Notes under the pieces: model-generated
What the model was told of the DNA's origin: nothing
The model's input: the letters and a program-made list of their open reading frames with translations, nothing else
The model's database searches: none
Made by a program: the position numbers and the translations under genes
Part shown: positions 7,222-15,264 of the stretch, piece by piece
Position numbering within the stretch: position 1 is the first letter of the stretch
How the letters are laid out: the number at the start of each line of letters is the position of its first letter
Source of the DNA: Nocardioides ganghwensis
Lineage (GTDB): Bacteria; Actinomycetota; Actinomycetes; Propionibacteriales; Nocardioidaceae
DNA length: 60,139 bases
Direction of reading: 5' to 3'
NCBI RefSeq assembly: GCF_014779655.1
Contig: NZ_JACXYX010000022.1
Coordinates: forward strand, 1 to 60,139

Positions 7222-8292
7222 TCAGGCGCCCGCGGCCCACTCCTCGCGCAGCAGGGCGTACTCGTATGAGCTGGTCCAGGTGCCCTTGGACCAGAAGTCC
7301 GCGACCCGGTCGACCTCGCGCCGCATCCCGAGCCGCTCGCAGAGCGCGGCGGAGCGGTCGTTGCGGGCGTCGAGGTTGGCGACGATCCGGCGCAGGCCGA
7401 AGTGCTCGAAGCCCAGGCGCAGCACGGCCCGCGCGGCCTCGGTCGCGTAGCCGTGGCCGCCGAACCCGGGCAGGACCGTCCAGCCGATCTCGCCCTCGCT
7501 GAGCCCGGTGCCCTGGAGGTGGAGCATCGAGTCGCCGACCACGGTGCCGTCCTGGGTGGCGACGGCGAGGCTGATGAACAAGCCGTCCCCGAGCTCCGTC
7601 CGGCGCCGGACCATCTCGCCGACCTCGGCGCGGTTCATCGGCCGGCTCAGCAGCAGGCTGGTCCACTCCTCCGACGCCCACCCGACGGCGAAGGCGTCGG
7701 CGTCCGCGGGCTCGTAGGGACGCAGCACGAGCCGCTCGGTGCGCAGCGGCCAGGTCGGCGGGGTCGGGGTGAGGAACTCCGCTCGGGGCGCGTCGACCCA
7801 CTGCTCGCGGGAGGTCGGGCCGCCGAAGCGGAGCCGGTCGTACGCCGTCATCGGCCGCAGCATCGAGTCGAGGCCGGGCACGCCGAGCACGCCGTCCACG
7901 GCCTCGCCGAGCATGCCGCGGGCGACCGGGTCGTGCGGATCGCGGCGCAGGAGGTCGACGGCCGCCGCGGCCTCGGCGATCCGCTCGGCCTTGTGCTTGA
8001 TGCGCATCGGGAGGACCTCGCGCAGACAGACGTACTGGCCGGACAGGTACGCCACCCACTCCTGCTCGCCGGTCTCGGGGTCGCCCTCCCAGAACGCGAC
8101 GAACCAGTCGTGCAGCCGGTCGATGCCGCCGGCGATCTCCGCGGGTCTGCCGTGGTCGGCGGGCACCATCGGCGTGCCGTCACCGAGGACGTACGACGGC
8201 AGCGGCAGGCGGTCGGCCAGCATCAGCTCCAGCGCCTCGACGCTCGCCGGGACGAAGTGGGCGCGGACGTAGGCGTCGTCCTCCGCGGTCAT
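7222..8292 (-). CDS. Fusion of DUF6058 domain and GNAT acetyltransferase
   Basis: 356 residues. The first half (about 1-180) reads DDAYVRAHFVP, LPSYVLGDGTPMVPADHG and WEGDPETGEQEWVAYLSGQY, a pattern of the DUF6058 family sometimes annotated for natural-product biosynthesis. The second half (about 195-356) is a ribosomal-protein-type GNAT: LRTERLVLRPYEPADADAF, GEIGWTVLPGFGGHGYATEAARAVL (acetyl-CoA loop) and RIVANLDARNDRSAALCERLGM. It would acetylate an unknown amine. The ATG at 8292 starts 48 nt after the stop of the upstream transporter gene; longer readings overlap that gene. There is no stop between the halves, so the fusion is real in this sequence. Confidence 0.75.
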   Translation of the reverse strand: MTAEDDAYVRAHFVPASVEALELMLADRLPLPSYVLGDGTPMVPADHGRPAEIAGGIDRLHDWFVAFWEGDPETGEQEWVAYLSGQYVCLREVLPMRIKHKAERIAEAAAAVDLLRRDPHDPVARGMLGEAVDGVLGVPGLDSMLRPMTAYDRLRFGGPTSREQWVDAPRAEFLTPTPPTWPLRTERLVLRPYEPADADAFAVGWASEEWTSLLLSRPMNRAEVGEMVRRRTELGDGLFISLAVATQDGTVVGDSMLHLQGTGLSEGEIGWTVLPGFGGHGYATEAARAVLRLGFEHFGLRRIVANLDARNDRSAALCERLGMRREVDRVADFWSKGTWTSSYEYALLREEWAAGA

Positions 8293-8339
8293 CGGGTGGT
8301 CGCCGTTGACGGCGACGAAGCGGTCGTGGACCGACTGCC

Positions 8340-8945
8340 TCAGCGTGTCATCTCCCACACGGTCAAGGCTGCCATGAACACGCAGACCGTCGCACCGACA
8401 TAGTGGAGGACCGAGAGGCGTACGCGCTGCAGGAGCAGGCGGCCCACGATCACGGCCAGGCCGGAGACGGCGAGCAGGGCGCCCCACGCGCCGAGGAAGA
8501 CCGACACCGGGTCGTCGTACTTGGCGACGAGCGAGATCGTCAGCAGCTGGGACAGGTCGCCCCACTCGGCGGCGAAGAGCACGAGGAACGACGTCGCGAC
8601 GACCTTGAAGCCGTGCGCGCCCGAGTCGGCCTTCGCGGCGTACTCGTCCTCCTGCGCGCCCTCGTCGGTGTCGGCGGTGCGGGCCGCGCGGAACAGGATG
8701 ACCGCGCCGATCACGAACATCAGGGCCGCGACGACGTGGACGAGCTGGTCGGGCAGGAACGACGCGGCGGTGCCGAGCCCGACCGCCACGCCGGTCTGGA
8801 CGAAGAAGGCGAGGGCGACGCCGATCCAGACGAAGAGCGGACGCATCTTCGTGGACATCACCAGCGTGGCGATGAACGTCTTGTCGGGGAGCTCGACGAC
8901 GAAGATGGCACCGAAGGCGAGGGCGACCACGAGGAGATCGATCAC
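8340..8945 (-). CDS. TMEM165/GDT1 family cation transporter
   Basis: 201 residues with six to seven membrane segments. It carries the two family signature loops, VELPDKTFIATL near residue 18 and AAEWGDLSQLLT near residue 125, which are the E-x-(G/P)-D-(K/L)-(T/S) motifs that bind the transported ion. Members move Mn2+ or Ca2+, often as manganese exporters; a soluble acidic loop (about residues 88-107) separates the two repeats. It lies 48 nt upstream of the DUF6058-GNAT gene and just downstream of pheA on the same strand. Confidence 0.9.
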   Translation of the reverse strand: MIDLLVVALAFGAIFVVELPDKTFIATLVMSTKMRPLFVWIGVALAFFVQTGVAVGLGTAASFLPDQLVHVVAALMFVIGAVILFRAARTADTDEGAQEDEYAAKADSGAHGFKVVATSFLVLFAAEWGDLSQLLTISLVAKYDDPVSVFLGAWGALLAVSGLAVIVGRLLLQRVRLSVLHYVGATVCVFMAALTVWEMTR

Positions 8946-8961
8946 CGCGCGAGTGTCTCAG

Positions 8962-9801
8962 TCACTCCGCCCGGAAGGCGTCGGCGGGGTAGACGCCCAG
9001 GACCTTGACCTCGGTGGTGAAGAACGCCAGCTCCTCGAGCGCGTTGCGCACCGGCGGGTCGTCGGGGTGGCCGTCGACCTCGGCGAGGAACTGGGTGGCG
9101 GTGAAGTGGCCGCCGACCATGTAGGACTCGAGCTTGGTCATGTTGACGCCGTTGGTGGCGAAGCCGCCGAGCGCCTTGTAGAGCGCCGCCGGCAGGTTGC
9201 GCACGTTGAAGATGAAGGTCGTCACGACCGGCCCGTCGCCGCTGGGCGCCTGCTCGAAGTCGCGCGAGAGCACCACGAAGCGGGTGGTGTTGTGGTCCTC
9301 GTCCTCGATCTCCTCGCGCAGCACCTTCAGGCCGTAGATGTCGGCGGCCAGCGGCGGCGCGATCGCGGCCTGGGTCGGGTCGCCCGACTCGGCCACCTCC
9401 CGTGCGGCGCCTGCGGTGTCACCGGCGACCACCGGGGTGAGGCCGAGCTCGCGGATCACGCCGCGGCACTGGCCGAGGGCGTGCACGTGGCTGTGCACGG
9501 TGCGCAGCGAGTCGATGCTCGCCTCGGGCAGCGCCATGAGGGAGAACTGGATGCGGAGGAAGCGCTCGCCCACGATGTGCAGGTCGGAGGTCGGCAGGAA
9601 GTGGTGGATGTCGGCGACCCGGCCGGCGATCGAGTTGTCGATCGGGATCATCGCGAGGTCGGCCTCGCCGCTCTCCACGGCGGCGAAGGCGTCCTCGAAC
9701 GACGCGCACGGCAGCGGCTCCCACTCGGGGTAGGCCTGCTGGCAGACCAGGTGGGAGTTGGCGCCGGGCTCTCCCTGGTAGGCGATCCGTCGGGCAGTCA
9801 C
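8962..9801 (-). CDS. pheA: Prephenate dehydratase with C-terminal ACT domain
   Basis: 279 residues, monofunctional. It turns prephenate into phenylpyruvate for phenylalanine synthesis. Visible are AYQGEPGANSH at the start, AMIPIDNSIAGRVADIHHFL (substrate loop), and HNTTRFVVLSRD, the TTRF catalytic motif. The ACT domain (about residues 195-275) has NLPAALYKALGGFATNGVNM and LESYMVGG where most family members have ESRP for Phe feedback binding. This ending is closer to what I remember from alphaproteobacterial enzymes than to the mycobacterial type. Neighbouring genes are not from the shikimate pathway. Confidence 0.93.
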   Translation of the reverse strand: MTARRIAYQGEPGANSHLVCQQAYPEWEPLPCASFEDAFAAVESGEADLAMIPIDNSIAGRVADIHHFLPTSDLHIVGERFLRIQFSLMALPEASIDSLRTVHSHVHALGQCRGVIRELGLTPVVAGDTAGAAREVAESGDPTQAAIAPPLAADIYGLKVLREEIEDEDHNTTRFVVLSRDFEQAPSGDGPVVTTFIFNVRNLPAALYKALGGFATNGVNMTKLESYMVGGHFTATQFLAEVDGHPDDPPVRNALEELAFFTTEVKVLGVYPADAFRAE

Positions 9802-9858
9802 GTCCGCGAGTGTGTCACCTCCGGCCGTGTCCGACCGGCCGTGACCGTCCCCCGAACA

Positions 9859-9864
9859 TAGGGT
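9859..9864 (+). promoter_or_regulatory. TAGGGT -10 box, leaderless start of DUF4446 gene
   Basis: TAGGGT ends 6 nt before the ATG at 9871, in the 69-nt space shared with the divergent pheA gene. No ribosome site fits in the gap. Confidence 0.55.
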
Positions 9865-9870
9865 CGCCCC

Positions 9871-10272
9871 ATGCTCGATGTCGTTGCCGTCGCCCTCGCC
9901 GCCGTGGCCTGCGTGGTCGCCGGCCTCGCGCTCCGCCGTACGCCGTCACGTCCCGCCGCGGACGGCGTCGACGCGCTGCCCGAGGACGTCCACGGCCTGC
10001 GGCAGGAGGTCGCGGCCCTCAAGGCCGAGAGCGCCGACGCGCTGCGCCACCTCTCGGTCGTGCGCTACGACGCGTTCGGCGACGTCGGCGGACACCTGAG
10101 CTGGAGCCTGGCCGTGCTCGACGACGCCGGGCACGGGGTCGTGCTCACCTCGATCCACGGCCGCAGCGAGGCCCGGACCTATGCCAAGTCGATCTCCTCC
10201 TGGTCGTGCGAGCAGCAGCTCTCGCCCGAGGAGGAGGAGGCGATCGAGCACGCGCGTCCTCTTGGCGGCTGA
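9871..10272 (+). CDS. DUF4446 family membrane-anchored protein
   Basis: 133 residues. One N-terminal membrane helix (about 3-22) leads to a short coiled region and then the DUF4446 core: LRHLSVVRYDAFGDVGGHLSWSL, VLTSIHGRSEARTYAKSI and LSPEEEEAIEHA. Function of the family is unknown; it is widespread in Gram-positive bacteria. The gene is divergent from pheA and converges on the PAP2-diacylglycerol kinase gene. Confidence 0.9.
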   Translation: MLDVVAVALAAVACVVAGLALRRTPSRPAADGVDALPEDVHGLRQEVAALKAESADALRHLSVVRYDAFGDVGGHLSWSLAVLDDAGHGVVLTSIHGRSEARTYAKSISSWSCEQQLSPEEEEAIEHARPLGG

Positions 10273-10277
10273 GCCGC

Positions 10278-10290
10278 GAGCGGAGCGAGC
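10278..10290. repeat. GAGCGGAGCGAGC core of an interspersed repeat
   Basis: This 13-mer in the gap between two convergent genes differs at one base from the core of the 13232-13266 repeat. A perfect palindrome CAGGCGCCTG (10294-10303) follows it. It may be a degenerate copy of the same dispersed family. Confidence 0.35.
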
Positions 10291-10319
10291 ACCCAGGCGC
10301 CTGAGGCCACCTCCGAACC

Positions 10320-11894
10320 TCAGCGCGGCACGCGCACCAGCAGCCGCCCGTGGATGCACTCCATGTGCAGCTCGCGGCCCTCGCCGATGGAGTCGCCGTC
10401 GAGCTGGCGGGGGGTGTCGGAGGACGCCCTGACCCGCACGCGGGAGCCGGTGCGGCGGTCGAGCGTCTCGTCGACGATCGTGCTCTTGGCGAGCACCCGC
10501 ATCGCCACGGTGATCCAGGACAGGAACTGCCGCGGGTGGATGATCACGACGTCGAGGATGCCGTCGTCGATCGTCGCGTCGGGCAGCAGCGGCATCCCGG
10601 CCTGGAGGAAGCCGACGTTGCCGACCACGACCGTACGGGCTCGGTGGACGGTGGGCTCCTGGTCGTCGATCTGGATCTCGACCTTGATCGCGGGGAACAT
10701 CAGCGACTTCAGGCCGGAGACGACGTAGGCCACCCAGCCGATCTTCTTCTTGATGTCCTCGTTGACGCCCTCCATGATCGCGGCGTCGAAGCCCATGCCG
10801 GCCATCACCATGAAGTGGGTGTCCTCGATGCCGTCGCCGCCGACCTTGACCAGGTCGATCGCCCGGTCCTGGCCGTTGAGCGCGACGTCGATCGCCGAGC
10901 GCAGGTAGAGCGGGATGTCGAGGTTGCGGGCGAGCAGGTTGCCCGTGCCGGCCGGGATGATCCCGACCGGGATGCCGGTGCCGGCGAGCTCGGCGCAGAC
11001 CTCGCGCACGGTGCCGTCGCCGCCGCAGACCAGCACCAGGTCGGCGCCCGAGACGGCGGCCCGCTCGGCCATGCCGGTCCCGGGGTCCTCGACGGTCGTG
11101 TACTGCCAGGTCGGCTCGGACCAGCCGGACTCCTTGGCCATCGTGCCCACGATCGCGCGGAACTGGCCGACGTCCTCGACCTTGATCGGGTTGAGGATCA
11201 CCGCCAGCCGCTTCTCCGAGGCGTAGACCTCGGGCAACGGCTCCGCCTTGGCCGCGGTCGAGCGCGGCCGCGGGTCGATGAAGGCCAGGGCCAGGAAGAA
11301 GACCGTCAGCGCGAGCAGCGCCCCGCCGATGACGTCGGTCGGGAAGTGGCGCCCGAGCAGCACCCGGTCCACCCCCACCAGCAGCCACCAGGCCACGACC
11401 ACCGCGATCCCCGTACGCCGCAGGCTCGCCCGGCGTACGAAGAGCACGAGCAGCATGACGAGGATCGCCGAGAAGGCCGCGACCGAGGACGCGTGCCCCG
11501 ACGGGAAGCTGTTGTTGACGTGGCGACCCAGGGCGTCCTGCCAGTCGGGCCGGTCGCGGCCGAGCCCCAGCTTGAGCCCCGTGGTGGCGACCGAGGTCAC
11601 GAGCATCACCACGACCGCGAGCAGCGCCGCCCAGCGCTGGCGGCGCAGCAGGAGCGCGCCGGCGAGCAGGACCGTGAGGACCGTCATCCCGATGGTGCCG
11701 AAGGCGACCTCGACCACCCGCAGCGTGTCGATCAGCACCGACTGGTCGTCGGCCCAGTCCTCGAGCCGACGACCCTCGACGTCGAAGGTGTCGAGGGGCG
11801 ACCGGTCGCGGGTCACCAGGTAGGCGAGGACGCCGAAGAGCAGCGCGGCCACGGCGGCCCAGGTCAGGCTGCGGGTGCGGGAGGCGGGAGTCAC
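10320..11894 (-). CDS. PAP2 phosphatase - diacylglycerol kinase fusion protein
   Basis: About 524 residues. The N-terminal half has five or six membrane helices with PAP2 phosphatase motifs: KLGLGRDRPDW, NNSFPSGHASS and GRHFPTDVIGG, covering the three conserved blocks with their His residues. The C-terminal half (about 220-524) is a diacylglycerol kinase catalytic domain: LAVILNPIKV, LVCGGDGTVREVCAEL and GIIPAGTGNLLARNL. The protein could both dephosphorylate and phosphorylate lipids at the membrane (phosphatidate/diacylglycerol or polyprenyl types). The GTG at 11894 is chosen because CATACT lies just before it, consistent with leaderless transcription; an ATG at 11936 is the alternative. It is divergent from serS. 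Confidence 0.88.
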   Translation of the reverse strand: MTPASRTRSLTWAAVAALLFGVLAYLVTRDRSPLDTFDVEGRRLEDWADDQSVLIDTLRVVEVAFGTIGMTVLTVLLAGALLLRRQRWAALLAVVVMLVTSVATTGLKLGLGRDRPDWQDALGRHVNNSFPSGHASSVAAFSAILVMLLVLFVRRASLRRTGIAVVVAWWLLVGVDRVLLGRHFPTDVIGGALLALTVFFLALAFIDPRPRSTAAKAEPLPEVYASEKRLAVILNPIKVEDVGQFRAIVGTMAKESGWSEPTWQYTTVEDPGTGMAERAAVSGADLVLVCGGDGTVREVCAELAGTGIPVGIIPAGTGNLLARNLDIPLYLRSAIDVALNGQDRAIDLVKVGGDGIEDTHFMVMAGMGFDAAIMEGVNEDIKKKIGWVAYVVSGLKSLMFPAIKVEIQIDDQEPTVHRARTVVVGNVGFLQAGMPLLPDATIDDGILDVVIIHPRQFLSWITVAMRVLAKSTIVDETLDRRTGSRVRVRASSDTPRQLDGDSIGEGRELHMECIHGRLLVRVPR

Positions 11895-11941
11895 CCGCGA
11901 AGTATGCCCAAACCGATTGCTGTGGCCCACGCCCATCCGGC

Positions 11942-11947
11942 TAGCCT
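11942..11947 (+). promoter_or_regulatory. TAGCCT -10 box, leaderless start of serS
   Basis: TAGCCT ends 6 nt before the GTG at 11954, so the serS message probably begins at its start codon. Confidence 0.5.
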
Positions 11948-11953
11948 CTGTCT

Positions 11954-13237
11954 GTGATCGACCCTCGCCTGCTCCGTGACGACCCCGACCGCGTACGCGC
12001 CGCCCAGGCCAAGCGCGGGCTGTCCGACGACGTGGTGGACCGGGCACTGGCGGCCGACTCCGCGCGACGCCAGGCGATCGCCGACTTCGAGGCCCGCCGC
12101 GCCGAGCAGAAGGCCAGCGGCGCGCTCGTCGCGAAGGCGCAGGGCGAGGAGAAGCAGGCCCTGCTCGCGCAGGTCAAGGAGCTCGCCGCGGGCGTCAAGG
12201 AGGCCGACGCGGCCCGTACGAGCGCCGAGGCCGCGTGGGACGAGGCGATGAAGGCGATCCCCAACATCGCCGACGACGCCGCCCCGGCCGGCGGCGAGGA
12301 GGACTACACCGTCCTCGAGCAGGTCGGCACGCCCCGCGAGTTCGACTTCGAGCCGCGCGACCACGTCGAGCTCGGCCAGCTGCTCGGCGCCTTCGACCTC
12401 GAGCGCGGCGCCAAGGTCAGCGGCTCGCGCTTCTACTTCCTCACCGGCATCGGCGCCCAGCTCCAGCTCGCGCTGGTCAACATGGCGATGGACCAGGCCC
12501 GCGCCGCCGGCTTCGTCCAGGCGGCCGCGCCGTCGCTGGTGCGCCCGCGCGCGATGGAGGGCACCGGCTTCCTCGGACAGGCCGCTGACGACGTCTACCG
12601 GATCGAAGGCGAGGAGCTCTACCTCGTCGGCACCTCGGAGGTGCCGATGGCGGCCTTCCACTCCGACGAGATCCTCGACGCGGGCTCGCTGCCGCTGCGC
12701 TACGCCGCGTTCAGCCCGTGCTTCCGCAAGGAGGCCGGCTCGCACGGCAAGGACACCCGCGGCATCTGGCGCGTGCACTGGTTCGACAAGGTCGAGATGT
12801 TCGTCTACACGACCGTCGAGGAGTCGTACGCCGAGCACCAGCGCCTGCTCGCCTGGGAGAAGGAGTTCCTCGACAAGCTCGAGCTCTGCTACCGCGTGAT
12901 CGACACCGCGGCCGGCGACCTCGGGCTCAGCGCGTCGCGGAAGTTCGACTGCGAGGCCTGGATCCCGACCCGCCAGGGCTGGGGCGAGCTCACCTCGACC
13001 TCCAACTGCACCGAGTTCCAGGCGCGACGCCTCGACATCCGCACCCGGGTCGAGGGGCGTACGACGCCGGTCGCCACGCTCAACGGCACGCTGACCGCGG
13101 TGACGCGCGCGATCGTCGCGATCCTGGAGACGCACCAGAACGAGGACGGCTCGGTCACCGTGCCGCAGGCGCTGCGCCCCTACCTCGGTGGCCTCGAGGT
13201 CATGAAGCCGCTCGGGTCCACCTCCTCCGCCGGTTGA
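11954..13237 (+). CDS. serS: Seryl-tRNA synthetase
   Basis: 427 residues, standard length. It charges tRNA-Ser with serine using ATP. The N-terminal tRNA-binding coiled coil covers about residues 1-110. The class II core follows: TSEVPMAAFH, FRKEAGSHGKDTRGIWRVHW (motif 2), TSTSNCTEFQARRLDIR, and motif 3 in TLNGTLTAVTRAIVAILET ending LRPYLGG. The start is a GTG. Its stop lies inside an interspersed repeat shared with the next gene. Confidence 0.97.
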   Translation: MIDPRLLRDDPDRVRAAQAKRGLSDDVVDRALAADSARRQAIADFEARRAEQKASGALVAKAQGEEKQALLAQVKELAAGVKEADAARTSAEAAWDEAMKAIPNIADDAAPAGGEEDYTVLEQVGTPREFDFEPRDHVELGQLLGAFDLERGAKVSGSRFYFLTGIGAQLQLALVNMAMDQARAAGFVQAAAPSLVRPRAMEGTGFLGQAADDVYRIEGEELYLVGTSEVPMAAFHSDEILDAGSLPLRYAAFSPCFRKEAGSHGKDTRGIWRVHWFDKVEMFVYTTVEESYAEHQRLLAWEKEFLDKLELCYRVIDTAAGDLGLSASRKFDCEAWIPTRQGWGELTSTSNCTEFQARRLDIRTRVEGRTTPVATLNGTLTAVTRAIVAILETHQNEDGSVTVPQALRPYLGGLEVMKPLGSTSSAG

Positions 13238-13266
13238 GCAGTGAGCGAAGCGAGCGTGTCGAAACC
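13232..13266. repeat. Interspersed repeat spanning serS stop and next start codon
   Basis: The unit runs from GGTTGAGCAG to TCGAAACC around the core GAGCGAAGCGAGC (13243-13255), with GGTT and AACC as inverted ends. From memory, this type of sequence is a frequent dispersed repeat between genes in Nocardioides and relatives. Here it holds the TGA of serS (13235-13237) and the GTG proposed as start of the following HAD gene (13241), so that protein's first codons would derive from the repeat. Confidence 0.6.
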
Positions 13267-14116
13267 AACGACGTCGGTGAGCACCGACTGGACGCCCAAG
13301 GTCGTCGCCCTCGACATCGACGGCACCCTGCTCAAGTGGGTCGACGGGCAGAGCGAGGACTACGAGACGATCACCGAGCCGGTCTACGACGCGGTGCACC
13401 GCGCCCTCGACGCCGGCGCCCACATCGTGTTGTCGAGCGGTCGCTCGCCGCACGGCATGACGCGGATCGCCGACCTGCTCGACATCCCGCGCGAGGAGGC
13501 CGACCAGCTGTGGGTGGTGGCGTCCAACGGCGCCGTCGTCTTCCGCTACCCGCCGATGGAGGTCGTCCACGAGGAGACCTTCGACGCGGCCCCTGCGGTG
13601 GCGGCCGTGCTGGAGCACCACCCCCGGGCGCTCGTCGCCGTCGAGGAGCGCGAGGTCGGCGGCTACCGGGTCAACCGCGTGTTCCCCGAGGGCGAGCTGT
13701 CCGGCGAGCAGCTCATCACCCACGTCGATGACATCGTCGGCGAGCCGGTCAGCCGCGTCATCGTCCGCGACCCCGACGCCACCGCCGACGACTTCATCGA
13801 GCTCGCCGCCAACCTCGGCCTGCACGGCACCGACTACGTCGTCGGGTGGACCGCGTGGCTCGATCTCTCCCCGGTGGGCGTGTCCAAGGCGTCGGGCCTC
13901 CAGCACGTCTGCGACAAGCTCGGCCTCTCCGCCGCCGACGTCCTCGCCATCGGCGACGGCCGCAACGACATCGAGATGCTGCGATGGGCCGGTCGCGGCG
14001 TGGCGATGGGCCAGTCGGTCGACGAGGTGAAGGCCGCGGCCGACGACGTGACCGCGTCGGTCAACGACGAGGGTGCGGCGGTCGAGATGTCGCGCTGGTT
14101 CCCGCAGGGCTCCTGA
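13241..14116 (+). CDS. HAD superfamily (Cof-type) phosphatase
   Basis: 291 residues in the longest form. HAD motif I is VVALDIDGTLL near residue 21, motif II is LSSGRSPHG, and motifs III/IV are VSKASGLQHV and LAIGDGRNDIEML, typical of Cof/YbiV-like sugar or nucleotide phosphatases with a C2 cap. The substrate is not predictable. The given GTG at 13241 lies in the interspersed repeat; GTG 13277 gives the more family-like beginning STDWTPKVVALDIDG and may be the real start. It is followed after 2 nt by the DUF1905 gene and belongs to a serS-HAD-DUF1905-HAD run. Confidence 0.85.
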   Translation: MSEASVSKPTTSVSTDWTPKVVALDIDGTLLKWVDGQSEDYETITEPVYDAVHRALDAGAHIVLSSGRSPHGMTRIADLLDIPREEADQLWVVASNGAVVFRYPPMEVVHEETFDAAPAVAAVLEHHPRALVAVEEREVGGYRVNRVFPEGELSGEQLITHVDDIVGEPVSRVIVRDPDATADDFIELAANLGLHGTDYVVGWTAWLDLSPVGVSKASGLQHVCDKLGLSAADVLAIGDGRNDIEMLRWAGRGVAMGQSVDEVKAAADDVTASVNDEGAAVEMSRWFPQGS

Positions 14117-14118
14117 CC

Positions 14119-14439
14119 GTGGACGCGGGGCTCACCTTCACCGCCGAGCTCTGGCGCTGGACCGCGCGCAAGGAGTCCGCCGACTCCGGCTCGTGGTGCT
14201 TCGTCACCCTGCCCGTCGAGCTCGCCGACGACGTGCGCGAGCGCGCCGGCGAGCCGCGCGGCTTCGGCTCGGTGCGCGTACGGGCGAGGGTCGGCGAGAC
14301 GGAGTGGGACACCAGCGTCTTCCCCGACGCCGCGTCCGGGAGCTTCGTGCTGCCCGTGAAGAAGGCCGTCCGCACGGCCGCCGGGGTCACCGAGGGCGAC
14401 GAGCTCACGGTCACGCTCACCGTCCGCGACGGCACATGA
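14119..14439 (+). CDS. DUF1905 domain protein
   Basis: 106 residues matching the small beta-barrel DUF1905 family: LTFTAELWRWTARKES, SWCFVTLPVELADDVRE, FGSVRVRARVGETEWDTSVFP and SFVLPVKKAVRTAAGV. Function unknown; the fold resembles swapped-hairpin barrels. The GTG start is 2 nt after the previous stop, and the TGA overlaps the ATG of the next gene (ATGA), so translation is probably coupled along the three genes. Confidence 0.85.
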   Translation: MDAGLTFTAELWRWTARKESADSGSWCFVTLPVELADDVRERAGEPRGFGSVRVRARVGETEWDTSVFPDAASGSFVLPVKKAVRTAAGVTEGDELTVTLTVRDGT

Positions 14440-15254
14440 CCGACACCCCGCGCCTGGTCGCGACCGACCTCGACGGCACCCTGCTCGACTCCCAGGGCCG
14501 GGTCTCGGTGCGCACTCGTGCGGTGCTCGACGAGCTCGACGCCGCCGGGGTGCCGGTCGTCTTCACGACCGGTCGGCCGATCCGCTGGATGGAGGAGCTG
14601 TGGGAGGCCGTCGGCGGGCACGGCCTCGCGATCTGCAGCAACGGCGGGATCGTCTACGACGTCGCGCGCCGCGAGGTGCGGGACTACCACGCGGTGCCGC
14701 GCGAGGTCGGGCTCTCCATCGCCGAGCAGGTCCGTGCCGCCGTCCCCGGCACGAGCTTCGCGATCGAGCACCTCGCAGGGTGGACGAGCGAGGTCGGCTT
14801 CCCCTCCCACGCCGACGACAGGTCCTCTGCGCGGACGCAGGGCGACTACTCGGAGATCTACCGCGACGACGTGGTCAAGATCCTCGCCGTGCACCGGGAG
14901 CTCGACCCGGAGGAGTTCTGGGAACGGGTGGAGGCCGCGGTGGGCACCGAGGTGGTCACCACCTGGTCGTCGTCGTTCGCGCTCGTCGAGATCAGCGCCG
15001 CAGGCGTCACCAAGGCGACCACCCTGGCCATGGTCGCGGCGGAGATGGGGCTGGGGCCCGAGGACGTGGTCGCCTTCGGCGACATGCCCAACGACCTGCC
15101 GATGCTGGAGTGGGCGGGGACGTCCTACGCGATGGCCAACGCGCACCCGTCGGTGCAGGACCTCGCCGACCACCTCGCGCCGCACCACGACGACGACGGC
15201 GTCGCCGCGGTGCTGGCCGACCTCTTCGGTCTTTCCTCCGGTCCGTCTCGATAG
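14436..15254 (+). CDS. HAD superfamily (Cof-type) phosphatase, second copy
   Basis: 272 residues: motif I LVATDLDGTLLDSQGRVS near residue 7, motif II FTTGRPIRW, SNGGIVYD, then VTKATTLAMVAAEMG and VVAFGDMPNDLPMLEWAG with the metal-binding Asp residues. It is related to, but clearly diverged from, the enzyme at 13241-14116. It probably removes phosphate from a small phosphorylated metabolite. Start by ATGA overlap with the DUF1905 gene. Confidence 0.88.
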   Translation: MTDTPRLVATDLDGTLLDSQGRVSVRTRAVLDELDAAGVPVVFTTGRPIRWMEELWEAVGGHGLAICSNGGIVYDVARREVRDYHAVPREVGLSIAEQVRAAVPGTSFAIEHLAGWTSEVGFPSHADDRSSARTQGDYSEIYRDDVVKILAVHRELDPEEFWERVEAAVGTEVVTTWSSSFALVEISAAGVTKATTLAMVAAEMGLGPEDVVAFGDMPNDLPMLEWAGTSYAMANAHPSVQDLADHLAPHHDDDGVAAVLADLFGLSSGPSR

Positions 15255-15257
15255 GCT
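15252..15257 (+). promoter_or_regulatory. TAGGCT -10 box, leaderless start
   Basis: TAGGCT overlaps the TAG stop of the HAD gene and ends 7 nt before the ATG at 15265. Confidence 0.5.
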
Positions 15258-15264
15258 GCCCGCC

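Noticed and set aside
5963..8059. Reading arginine deiminase as the C-terminal part of a 698-residue fusion
   Set aside because: The upstream 290 residues are the shifted frame of the DUF6058-GNAT gene; a normal ArcA start exists at 7189.
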